Positions 8,992 to 16,465 of a DNA stretch of 55,884 nt are shown here, in pieces (the stretch's first letter is position 1; the number at the start of each line of letters is the position of its first letter). A model generated the notes under the pieces. It had not been told where the DNA came from. It did not search any database and saw nothing but the letters and a program-made list of their open reading frames with translations. Where the stretch lies: the NCBI RefSeq assembly GCF_028656935.1, contig NZ_JAMDGZ010000054.1:1-55884 (forward strand), read 5' to 3'. Both the position numbers and the translations under genes were made by a program. Source of the DNA: Pseudomonas rubra. GTDB taxonomy: Bacteria; Pseudomonadota; Gammaproteobacteria; Pseudomonadales; Pseudomonadaceae.

Positions 8992-9900
8992 ATGAACGAC
9001 TCAAGGATGAGCGGGCTTGGAGCAAGCCCCTCGCAGTACTTTGCGCGCCAGCGGATTGAGAGCCTGGTCAATGTGCCGAGGTTGTTTGCAGCGATTGATG
9101 CCGACCCCGGGATTGTTGGGGCGGGGGTGGTGTACATCGATGCGGACTACAACGTGGTGACGTTGCGGGCGTTTCGGCCGGTTTGTAGTGTGTTGCCTAA
9201 GCGGGTGGTGTTGCAGGAGGTGAAGCGGTATTTGACACCTGAGCAGTACGCCCTGAAATTGCAGCACAATGTTCGACAAGCACGGATGGTGGAGGAAGTC
9301 GCGAATGCGCGATTTGCCTGCGGGGGTGCGATTTTTGGCATTGTTGCGATTTTAACTGGGGGATTGATAGCGCCGTTTACCGGGCCAGTAGGGGTCACAC
9401 TTTCTGCCATTGGGGCTACTGCTGTAGTAGCTGGTGTTGGCCAGTGTGGTTTCGGCTTGTTCAGGGTCTATTCGGAGCGCCATCGTCCTGAGAGAAACGA
9501 TTGGCTCGATGAGCAGCTCTGGTACCAAGTGTTGACACCGCTTCTGGATGCTATTTCCCTTCTGGGAGCTGCGGCTTCGTTAACCAATGTGTTCCGATCT
9601 CTGCAGGTGCGAAAAAATGCCACAAGAAATAGCTGGTTCGATCTTGGCCGAGCTTTAAGTCGACAGCAACGCAGTGCCCTCATGAAAGAGGTTCTCTCCA
9701 TCAAGCATCCATCATTGACAGCTAAGCAACTCAAGCTTCAGCAAAAGCTCGGTGTATTACCAAAGCGCTACACGCCCACTGAAATCAGGAGCTCGACGAT
9801 CGCCTCCATCAGGGATTCACTAGGTGCCGTTCTAAGCGTTGCAGGTAGCAATACAGTGCAAAGTATCGCTTTCAGTTTGGTAGAGGAGACGGAAGAGTGA
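8992..9900 (+). CDS. unknown protein with central hydrophobic hairpin (first gene of triad)
   Basis: A 302-residue protein with ATG start behind AGGAG. Residues 1-105 are soluble (YFARQRIESLVNVPRLF, DADPGIVGAGVVYID). Residues about 107-155 are strongly hydrophobic and Gly-rich, forming two membrane-spanning stretches. The C-terminal half is basic and helical (LTAKQLKLQQKLG). I recall this as a family common in Pseudomonas, sometimes labelled NAD synthetase, for which I see no sequence support. A buried hydrophobic hairpin in an otherwise soluble protein is seen in pore-forming toxins, among other things. It overlaps the next gene by GTGA. Confidence 0.6.
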   Translation: MNDSRMSGLGASPSQYFARQRIESLVNVPRLFAAIDADPGIVGAGVVYIDADYNVVTLRAFRPVCSVLPKRVVLQEVKRYLTPEQYALKLQHNVRQARMVEEVANARFACGGAIFGIVAILTGGLIAPFTGPVGVTLSAIGATAVVAGVGQCGFGLFRVYSERHRPERNDWLDEQLWYQVLTPLLDAISLLGAAASLTNVFRSLQVRKNATRNSWFDLGRALSRQQRSALMKEVLSIKHPSLTAKQLKLQQKLGVLPKRYTPTEIRSSTIASIRDSLGAVLSVAGSNTVQSIAFSLVEETEE

Positions 9901-10334
9901 TTAGCATCAATCAATTACCGGCTTTTGTACGTCGCTATTACCCCGCGCTGTTGACAGGATTTTTCCTCGCAGTTATCTCCCTCACCTGTGCATCCATACG
10001 CGCAGGTGAGACCATCTTCGCAGGCAACCCTGCCGAGCCGGGATACATCGTTGCTTTTATCATGTTGGGTTCATTCACCCTCGGCATCGGCCAATTCGTC
10101 GTAATCCGTGGCTACTCAGCCGGGAACCGTGCAGTGGTTGGCCTTTTGCTCGGTTGCCTGATTGCCGGCGTGGTGACCTATCCCTTTTCACGCGATGCAC
10201 TCCTGGCCGTAGTTTCAATAATCGCCCCCTTGTTGGCGTTACTGGCGTATAACAGCCGCCGTTATCGGGAGATGAGCAAAACCCTGTCCGATATCCGTCG
10301 CAAGCGTTTCAAGCCAGTGTCTGACAAACGATAA
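9897..10334 (+). CDS. small integral membrane protein, four helices
   Basis: A 145-residue protein starting at a GTG that overlaps the previous stop (GTGA), so it is translationally coupled. Four hydrophobic segments can be seen (about residues 14-34, 48-70, 78-97 and 99-117), followed by a basic tail (NSRRYREMSKTLSDIRRKRF). The same plan occurs twice in the next protein. An immunity or partner role toward the 302-residue protein is only an inference from coupling and topology. Confidence 0.6.
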   Translation: MISINQLPAFVRRYYPALLTGFFLAVISLTCASIRAGETIFAGNPAEPGYIVAFIMLGSFTLGIGQFVVIRGYSAGNRAVVGLLLGCLIAGVVTYPFSRDALLAVVSIIAPLLALLAYNSRRYREMSKTLSDIRRKRFKPVSDKR

Positions 10335-10352
10335 AAGAGCAAAGGTTCACGG

Positions 10353-11225
10353 ATGAATCACCAAGCCGAAATCAACGCCTGCCTCCGCCGCAATTTCCCG
10401 CTCCTGACCTTGAGCTGGTTGCTGGCCGTTGCTTCCCTCATAAGCCTGATGCTGGTGATTAACGGAACAAACTCACCGAGCGCCATGAGTTCATCCGACA
10501 TCCTGAGCAGTGTGAAAAGCGGCGTAGTTATTCCGACCATGCTGCACCTGTTGCTCGTGTGGGGGAGCACGCGGTTGATTTGGTGGCTGGTGACATTGCT
10601 GGTGTGTTGCTTGCTGGTCACTGTGGGGCTGTATACCCAGCGTCCACCGGGTTTGATTTACTACCTGGCGCTTTTCTGCCCCCTGGTTGGCCTACTGGTG
10701 CTCAACGGTCGAGGTTATCGGCGGATGTATGCAAGGTTTGTTGAGATCAGCAACGCTCCGCGAGCCAAGCGCTTGCCGGGTGAGCCTGTGGATGTGCTGC
10801 GCTATCCGGGGATGGCGGCGTTCTTAAGGCGTTACATGGGCCGCTTCTGCGCCGCATTTTTCTTGGCCATGGCCTCCATTGCGCTGGCAACGGTGCAGGT
10901 GGAGTACGCCTATTTTGCCCAGCATCTTGAGAACATGGGGTATGTGCTGATTGTGATTTTGCTCGGGGCGGCGGTGTGTAGCGTTGGCGCCGGCCTGATC
11001 GCCAGCGGTTTTGCCTGGGGGGTATGGTGTCTGGTTGCGGTTGCGGCGACGAGTTTGCTGATGGCGATTGCAAGTCTTGGCGCAGGGATCAATCTGCTGT
11101 TTTCAGTTTCGTCCGTTGCTCTGCCATCGGTGGTGCTGGTTTTGCTGAACAGTCATCACCATCGGCAGTTTTGTAAGCGCTTGGCGGTGGTGCGGCGGTT
11201 GCGGTTGCGGAAGGCTGGCAGGTGA
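10353..11225 (+). CDS. membrane protein, tandem duplication of the preceding module
   Basis: A 290-residue protein, 18 bp after the previous gene. It has two similar halves, each with an amphipathic start, four hydrophobic segments and a basic tail: the first half ends with LNGRGYRRMYARFVEI, the second with LLNSHHHRQFCKRLAVVRRLRLRK. Both match the layout of the 145-residue neighbour (YNSRRYREMSKTLSDIRRKR). So the operon holds three copies of one four-helix module. Function unknown. Confidence 0.6.
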   Translation: MNHQAEINACLRRNFPLLTLSWLLAVASLISLMLVINGTNSPSAMSSSDILSSVKSGVVIPTMLHLLLVWGSTRLIWWLVTLLVCCLLVTVGLYTQRPPGLIYYLALFCPLVGLLVLNGRGYRRMYARFVEISNAPRAKRLPGEPVDVLRYPGMAAFLRRYMGRFCAAFFLAMASIALATVQVEYAYFAQHLENMGYVLIVILLGAAVCSVGAGLIASGFAWGVWCLVAVAATSLLMAIASLGAGINLLFSVSSVALPSVVLVLLNSHHHRQFCKRLAVVRRLRLRKAGR

Positions 11226-11236
11226 CCTAAAGGGCC

Positions 11237-11319
11237 CGACACGCACTTTCGCCATGCACCAAGGCTGACAACGCTGCTCTCACAGGCCATGGCACGTTGC
11301 AACCAATGTGGGAGCCGGC
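11237..11319. repeat. 83-bp intergenic repeat, copy A
   Basis: This stretch starting CGACACGCACTTTCGCC matches 55794-55876 over its full 83 bp, with scattered substitutions and no gaps. It ends in a REP core (TGTGGGAGCCGGC). Both copies lie just after an operon 3' end. Confidence 0.75.
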
Positions 11320-11343
11320 GTCGCAGGGCAAGCCCGCTCCCAC
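11307..11343. repeat. REP hairpin
   Basis: GTGGGAGC and GCTCCCAC pair at the two ends of a 37-nt Pseudomonas REP unit, immediately after the 83-bp repeat. The region to 11400 then contains the promoter and GGAGGG ribosome site of the next gene. Confidence 0.75.
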
Positions 11344-11400
11344 TTTCCTCGATTCGATCAACGCTGATAGCATTGAGCCATATTCTAGGGAGGGAATGCT

Positions 11401-11733
11401 GTGGCACGTTGTTTTTCCGGGCGGGTAGGGTTGGCCCTGGTACTGGTGTTGGCGACGTCTTCGGCGTTGGCGGCCAACAAGCCTTGCTCCGGGCGCAAGG
11501 GCGGGGTTGCCGGCTGTGATGGCGATCTGTTTTTGTGTAATGACGGGTCGATCAGTGCTTCGAAAAAAAGCTGCTCGGCGTCCATTTACAGCAGTGCCGC
11601 ACGGCCTGCGGTGCAGCCGTTGCGCGGGGCCAGCGAGGGCTGTGGGTGCGGATCGGGGAACTTCTGCACCGGGCCGCGGGGTGGGGTTTATTGCCTGACG
11701 CCTAGTGGCAAGAAGAGTTATCGGCGGCGGTGA
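11401..11733 (+). CDS. secreted cysteine-rich small protein
   Basis: A 110-residue protein starting at GTG with GGAGGG seven bases upstream. Residues 1-24 are a clear signal peptide (VGLALVLVLATSSALA). The mature part has eight Cys, enough for four disulfides, in two similar blocks (PCSGRKGGVAGC and FCTGPRGGVYC), and a very basic C-terminus (SGKKSYRRR). It is probably periplasmic or secreted. I do not recognise the family. It stands alone between two repeat clusters. Confidence 0.65.
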   Translation: MARCFSGRVGLALVLVLATSSALAANKPCSGRKGGVAGCDGDLFLCNDGSISASKKSCSASIYSSAARPAVQPLRGASEGCGCGSGNFCTGPRGGVYCLTPSGKKSYRRR

Positions 11734-11775
11734 GGGTGGTTGATGGGGCGGGATCCTGGTTGACTGTTCTGGCCT

Positions 11776-11850
11776 CATCGCCGGCAACGCCGGCTCTCAC
11801 AGTGGATCAGTGCATGCATACCCTGTGGGAGCTGGCCTTGCCAGCGATCG
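11776..11850. repeat. BIME: two inverted REP units
   Basis: REP units at 11776-11802 (CATCGCCGGCAACGCCGG...) and 11823-11850 (CTGTGGGAGCTGGCCTTGCC...) face each other between the convergent 3' ends of the Cys-rich protein gene and the chemoreceptor gene. Confidence 0.75.
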
Positions 11851-11898
11851 AGCGCGAAGCGGTCGTAGTTCAGGCCGCGCCGGATGTGCAGGACAATG

Positions 11899-14025
11899 CT
11901 ACACCCTGAACATCTGCATCAACCCCTGCTGATGATTGGCCAGTCGGTTCAGTGCCTGGCTGATCTGTGCCGATTCCTGTGCCTGCCCCGACAGCGACTC
12001 GGTCACATCCCGAATCCCCGCGACGTTGCGGTTCACTTCTTCGGCGACCGCGCTTTGCTCTTCGGCCGCCGAGGCGATCTGCAGGTTCATGTCGGTGATC
12101 ACCGTCACCGCTTCACCAATACGCTGCAACGCCGGTAGCGCCTGTTCGGCCTGGGCGACGCTGTCCTGGGCCTGGCGGTGGCTGCTGTGCATGGCGTCGA
12201 CCACTTCGCGGGTGCCTTGTTGCAGGCCTTCGATCACTACGCGGATTTCATCCACCGAGTCCTGGGTGCGTTTGGCCAGGTTGCGCACTTCATCGGCCAC
12301 TACGGCAAAGCCGCGCCCGGCTTCACCGGCACGCGCCGCTTCGATGGCGGCGTTGAGGGCCAGCAGGTTGGTCTGCTCGGCGATGGCGCGGATCACTTCG
12401 AGCACCGAGCCAATCTGTTCGCTGCGGCTGGCCAGGTGCTGGACTTCTGCCATGCCGGCGGTCATTTCACTGGCCAGTTGCTCGATGGCCTGGGTGGTGT
12501 GGCGGATCATGCTCAGGCCTTCGCGGCTGGCCAGGTCCGCGCCGCGGGCCGCTTCGGCGGCTTGGGCGGCGTTGCGGGCGACGTCCTGGGCGGTGGCGCT
12601 CATTTCCTGGGAGGCGGTGGCCACCTGGTCGACTTCGCGGTATTGCTGCTGCATGCCGGCGCTGGTCTGGCTGGCAATCGCCGCCGATTGGTCGGCGGTG
12701 CTGCGCGCGTCCTGCACCGAGGCTTTGACGTCGGCGATCACCGGTTGCAGTTTGTCGAGGAAACGGTTGAACCAGTTGGTCAGCTCGCCAAGTTCGTCCT
12801 GGTTGGCGTAGTCCAGGCGTCGGGTCAGGTCGCCTTCGCCGCTGGCGATGTCCTTGAGCATCGCTGCCACGCCGAGGATCGGCCGGGTCACGCCACGGGC
12901 GGTCAGCCAGATCACCACCAGGCCCACCACGGCGGCCGCCAGGGCCATCAGCAGGCTGCTGAGGTTGGCGCTGCTGTTGTGTTCATCCAGGCGCGCATTG
13001 AGTTCGATGGCCGGGGCCTGCAGGACCTGTTCGGGCACTTCCAGCAGCACGCTCCACGGCAGCGCGCCAGGCACCGGGGCGAACGCCTGGCTGACCTGCA
13101 GCACGCCGTTGTTGCTGAACTCGGCGGCCTTGCCGGCACGCATCTGCTCGGCCACGGCGCTGGCCTGCTGGCCGAACACCTGCTCGAAGGTCTTGCTCAG
13201 TTGCGTGGCGTCGCGGCTATGCCCGGCCAGCAAGCCGGCGGGGCTGACGATGCTGACCTGGCCGTTGCCGTCGAACAGCTCCTTGCGCCCGTCCAGGCTC
13301 AGTTGCTGGAGGTTGTCGAGGGCGATGTCCAGGCCTATTACGCCGATGATCTTGCCGTCCTGCTTGAGCGGGAAGGCGATGCTGGTCATAAGTGGATTGC
13401 GATCACCGACGCTGTCGAAGTAGGGATCGACTACACAAGCTGCACCGGTTTCCAGCGGGCAGGTGAGCCAGCGGTTGTAGGCCGAGCCGTTGGCCGACAG
13501 GCTGGTGTCGGCCAGCATCGACTCGGGCATGGCCTCGGACTCAAGCTCCCCGGGGTTGGGCTGCGACCAGTACAGCGAGAAGCGCCCGCTGTCGTTGCTG
13601 CCCACTGCGGCCTGGTCGACGAAGCCTGCGTCCTTGCCGTCCAGGGCGTTGGGCAGGAACACCAGGTACAGGCCGAGCAGGTCGGGTTTTTTGCCCAGGG
13701 CCTGGCGGGTTTGCTGGGTCAGGTCCTGGCGCAGGTTGTCGCGGCCCTGGCCCCTGAGGAACATCACCAACTGGGCGATGCCATCGCCATACAGGTAGGC
13801 ATCGCGAAAGTAGCGCTGAATGTTCGCCGCTTGCAGTTGCGCCGAGGTGTGCAGGCGCAGCCGCGCGTTGTGGTCGAGCATTTGCGTGCTGGCGCTGTTG
13901 ACCAGGGCGGCGCTGCGGCTCGACTGCATCAGCGTGGCCGCCATCAGCACCACCACGATGGCCAGCAGGCACAGGCCGGCGAGCAGGGTGATCTTCCATT
14001 GAATGAGCAGGCGGCGCAGCAGCAT
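11899..14025 (-). CDS. methyl-accepting chemotaxis protein with dCache sensor
   Basis: A 708-residue chemoreceptor. TM1 is at about 11-31, a large periplasmic dCache-type sensor spans about 35-350 (DGKIIGVIGLDIALDNLQQL is its distal strand region), and TM2 is at about 360-380. A HAMP domain follows (about 381-433), then the signalling hairpin whose tip reads EQTNLLALNAAIEAARAGE. There is no C-terminal CheR pentapeptide. It lies 75 bp downstream of the putrescine importer gene on the same strand. With its length (TlpQ of P. aeruginosa is about 713) this suggests a TlpQ/McpU-type amine or polyamine receptor. The ligand is an inference. Confidence 0.88.
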   Translation of the reverse strand: MLLRRLLIQWKITLLAGLCLLAIVVVLMAATLMQSSRSAALVNSASTQMLDHNARLRLHTSAQLQAANIQRYFRDAYLYGDGIAQLVMFLRGQGRDNLRQDLTQQTRQALGKKPDLLGLYLVFLPNALDGKDAGFVDQAAVGSNDSGRFSLYWSQPNPGELESEAMPESMLADTSLSANGSAYNRWLTCPLETGAACVVDPYFDSVGDRNPLMTSIAFPLKQDGKIIGVIGLDIALDNLQQLSLDGRKELFDGNGQVSIVSPAGLLAGHSRDATQLSKTFEQVFGQQASAVAEQMRAGKAAEFSNNGVLQVSQAFAPVPGALPWSVLLEVPEQVLQAPAIELNARLDEHNSSANLSSLLMALAAAVVGLVVIWLTARGVTRPILGVAAMLKDIASGEGDLTRRLDYANQDELGELTNWFNRFLDKLQPVIADVKASVQDARSTADQSAAIASQTSAGMQQQYREVDQVATASQEMSATAQDVARNAAQAAEAARGADLASREGLSMIRHTTQAIEQLASEMTAGMAEVQHLASRSEQIGSVLEVIRAIAEQTNLLALNAAIEAARAGEAGRGFAVVADEVRNLAKRTQDSVDEIRVVIEGLQQGTREVVDAMHSSHRQAQDSVAQAEQALPALQRIGEAVTVITDMNLQIASAAEEQSAVAEEVNRNVAGIRDVTESLSGQAQESAQISQALNRLANHQQGLMQMFRV

Positions 14026-14067
14026 GGGGGCGTCCTTGTGGTGTCGGTTTTTTCAATAGACAAAGCC

Positions 14068-14089
14068 CGTCGGTATCGACGGGCTGGGT
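14068..14089 (-). terminator. hairpin between puuP and the chemoreceptor gene
   Basis: A 9-bp stem (AGCCCGTCG / CGACGGGCT) with a 4-nt loop, followed on the minus strand by TTTGTCT. It lies just after the stop codon of the permease gene. The T tract is short, so it may only attenuate transcription into the chemoreceptor gene. Confidence 0.5.
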
Positions 14090-14100
14090 CCTACGGGCAT

Positions 14101-15489
14101 TTACTCGGCGATGAAACTGGGCGGGGCAACCCTGAAGGCTTTGGTCAGGTACGCCAGGTACAGCACCCCCAGCGTTGCCCACACACCGCCAAACAGAAGC
14201 GAGTGGCTGTCCAGGTCCAGCCAGAGAATGGCGGTGATGCAAAAGCCTATCGTCGGCAGCACCAGATACTTGAATTTGTCGCCCAGGGTCTTGTTGCAGC
14301 CTTCGCGCAGGTAGCAGTGCACGATCACCGCAAGGTTGACGAAGCTGAATGCTACCAGCGCGCCGAAGTTGATCACCGAGGTGGCGGTCACCAGGTCGAA
14401 GAAGATCGCCGACAGCGAGATCAGGCCGACGATGGCGATGTTGATTACCGGGGTTTTCCAGGTGCCGTGCAGGCGCCCAAAATAGCGCCGCGGGATGACG
14501 TTGTCGCGGCCCATGACGTACAGCAGGCGCGACACGCTGGCTTGCGACGCCAGGCCCGAGGCCAGGGTGTTGATGAAGGTGCAGCAGATGAAGATCGACT
14601 GGAACAGCTTGCCGCCGACATACAGGGCGATTTCCGGCAGGGCCGCTTCCTGGTCCTGGAAGCGCTCCATGTTCGGGAAAAAGGCCTGGATGTAGTAGGA
14701 CACGGTGATAAACACCAGGCCGCCGATCAGGGCAATCAGCAAGATCGCCCGTGGGATGACTTTCTGCGCGTTCTCGGTTTCTTCCGACAGGGTCGTCACC
14801 GCATCGAAGCCCAGGAACGAGAAGCACAAGATGGTCGCGCCGGCGACCAGGGCGTTGAAGTGGGTGCCCTGGTCGGCAAACGGCAGCAGGCTCCACGAGG
14901 TGCCCAGGCCTTCGCCGTTGTGCAGGCCGCGCACGGTGAGGTAGATGAACACGCCGATGATCACTGCCTGAATGGCCACGAACAGGGTGTTGAAGTTGGC
15001 CACCAGGTTGATGCTGCGCATGTTGATCAGGCTCATCACCGTGACAAAACCCACCACCCAGACCCAGGCCGGGACTTCAGGGAACATCACCGACAGGTAG
15101 AGTTTGGCCAGCAGGGCGTTGACCATCGGCAGCAGCAGGTAGTCGAGCAGCGACGACCAGCCGACCAGAAATCCCACGTGTGGGTTAATCGCCCGGCGGG
15201 TGTAGGTGTAGGCCGAGCCGGACTCGGGAAAACGCCGCACCAGCACGCCATAGCTGATGGCGGTAAAGAGGATGCCCAACAAGGCCAGCACATAGGCGCT
15301 GGGCACATGCCCCTCGGTAATGCCGGAGACGATGCCGAAGGTGTCGAACACGGTCATGGGCGCGATATAGGCCAGGCCGATGATGACCACCTGCCAGAGT
15401 TTCAGGGTCTTTTTGAACTGTGCGTCCGGTGCTGAGTCGAGAACGGATCCTGTGTTCTGCTGGTGAGGTGCACGCGAAGAGACTGGCAT
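14101..15489 (-). CDS. puuP: putrescine importer, PuuP-like APC permease
   Basis: A 462-residue inner-membrane permease with about twelve hydrophobic segments. It follows E. coli PuuP closely along its length, with LKLWQVVIIGLAYIAPMTVF, YTRRAINPHVGFLVGWSSL, TILCFSFLGFDAVTTLSEET and LASGLASQASVSRLLYVMG. PuuP is a proton-driven putrescine importer. The Pseudomonas copy could prefer another polyamine or amine. It starts at ATG 15489. The neighbouring chemoreceptor suggests sensing and uptake of the same class of amine. No gamma-glutamylputrescine catabolic genes are nearby. Confidence 0.85.
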   Translation of the reverse strand: MPVSSRAPHQQNTGSVLDSAPDAQFKKTLKLWQVVIIGLAYIAPMTVFDTFGIVSGITEGHVPSAYVLALLGILFTAISYGVLVRRFPESGSAYTYTRRAINPHVGFLVGWSSLLDYLLLPMVNALLAKLYLSVMFPEVPAWVWVVGFVTVMSLINMRSINLVANFNTLFVAIQAVIIGVFIYLTVRGLHNGEGLGTSWSLLPFADQGTHFNALVAGATILCFSFLGFDAVTTLSEETENAQKVIPRAILLIALIGGLVFITVSYYIQAFFPNMERFQDQEAALPEIALYVGGKLFQSIFICCTFINTLASGLASQASVSRLLYVMGRDNVIPRRYFGRLHGTWKTPVINIAIVGLISLSAIFFDLVTATSVINFGALVAFSFVNLAVIVHCYLREGCNKTLGDKFKYLVLPTIGFCITAILWLDLDSHSLLFGGVWATLGVLYLAYLTKAFRVAPPSFIAE

Positions 15490-15671
15490 GGATGGCGCTT
15501 GCCCATAGGTTTGGAATTATTTTTATGGAAGGTGAGGCAGGGAGGGAAAATAAGAAGAGTGACAGAGGCGTGTCAATTAAATTTTCACAAGATGTGTATG
15601 GGCGAACGATGGTTTTGCCAGGTAAATATGATTTAAAGGCTCTATTTAGGCTTTTTCTGTGAAAATCGACT

Positions 15672-15687
15672 GTCTATTAAAATAGAC
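15672..15687. promoter_or_regulatory. 16-bp palindrome GTCTATT-AA-AATAGAC
   Basis: A perfect two-arm inverted repeat lies in the AT-rich 274-bp region upstream of puuP, about 185 bp from its start codon and 77 bp after the 3' end of the START gene. One more AATAGAC half-site occurs at 14055-14061 before the chemoreceptor gene. It could be an operator or a weak hairpin. Confidence 0.35.
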
Positions 15688-15763
15688 GCATGGTTTTAGG
15701 CTTTGAGTATTTTTCGATTTTTATCCGAGTAGGCTAATCCCCACCGCCCATGCTTATCCTGTT

Positions 15764-16378
15764 TCAGGGCGCCGCCCCACCCTGGCGCTCGGCAACCGCG
15801 CGCAACGTGCGTAACGACACGGTGGGCGCATCGAGGACGAACTGGTTGGCCAGCCACGAGGGAATATCCCCCGCAGGGTCGGCCTGCAGTTCGTAGGTCA
15901 CTTCGGTGAGTTGTTCGCCTTTGGGCACGAAGGTCCACAGGCCCTTGAGCTGGCGCACGCGGATCTGCCCCGGCACATGCTCGACCATGCCCGGCACCGC
16001 CTTGAGCCGGCGCACCAGGCTGCCGTCGTCGCGGCGCTCGCTGTGTACCAGGATTACCATGTCGCGGGTGCTGGCCGGCCAGGGCAGGGCAGTGGTCAGG
16101 TAGACCCAGGTGCGCTCGCCCTCGACCTTGAGCAGGCGCATGTCGGCGCAGCCATACAGCCATTTGCAGGCGACCCGCAGGTTTTCCTGCAGGTCGTTCA
16201 GGGTGGAGACGCTGGCCTTGATCAGGGCGACACCGCGAAACTGCTGGTAAGGCGAACCCGGCACCGCGCTGAGGTAGACCTTGATGCCGTCTTCATCCTG
16301 GGCCAGGTGCCACGGTTCGGCCGCGTTGGCGCAGGTGGCGATGGCCAGCCACAGGCACAAAACAAGGCGAAGGCTCAT
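15764..16378 (-). CDS. START-domain periplasmic protein
   Basis: A 204-residue protein with a signal peptide (residues 1-19, ending ATCANAA) and a START/SRPBCC lipid-binding fold after it: WHLAQDEDGIKVYLSAVPG at the start, then DMVILVHSERRDDGS and the C-terminal helix with NQFVLDAPTVSLRTLRAV. Such proteins bind hydrophobic ligands; the ligand is unknown. The ATG at 16378 has GGAG eight bases upstream; an ATG eight codons earlier is possible but lacks a better site. Not obviously in an operon with its neighbours. Confidence 0.78.
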   Translation of the reverse strand: MSLRLVLCLWLAIATCANAAEPWHLAQDEDGIKVYLSAVPGSPYQQFRGVALIKASVSTLNDLQENLRVACKWLYGCADMRLLKVEGERTWVYLTTALPWPASTRDMVILVHSERRDDGSLVRRLKAVPGMVEHVPGQIRVRQLKGLWTFVPKGEQLTEVTYELQADPAGDIPSWLANQFVLDAPTVSLRTLRAVAERQGGAAP

Positions 16379-16465
16379 GAATAGGCTCCAGCGGGGGGGC
16401 AATGATCAAAAGCATAGTGCCTGGTTTCACACCTGGACTGGCCCTGGGCGGTTGCGCCTAGCCGG

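Noticed and set aside
8992..9900. NAD synthetase label for the 302-residue protein
   Set aside because: No SGGxDS P-loop or other NadE motif is present.
12178..15435. Very long open frame (over 1,000 codons) on the plus strand
   Set aside because: It is antisense to the chemoreceptor and PuuP-like permease genes. Long antisense frames are expected in GC-rich Pseudomonas DNA, and its translation is low-complexity Gly/Gln/His-rich.
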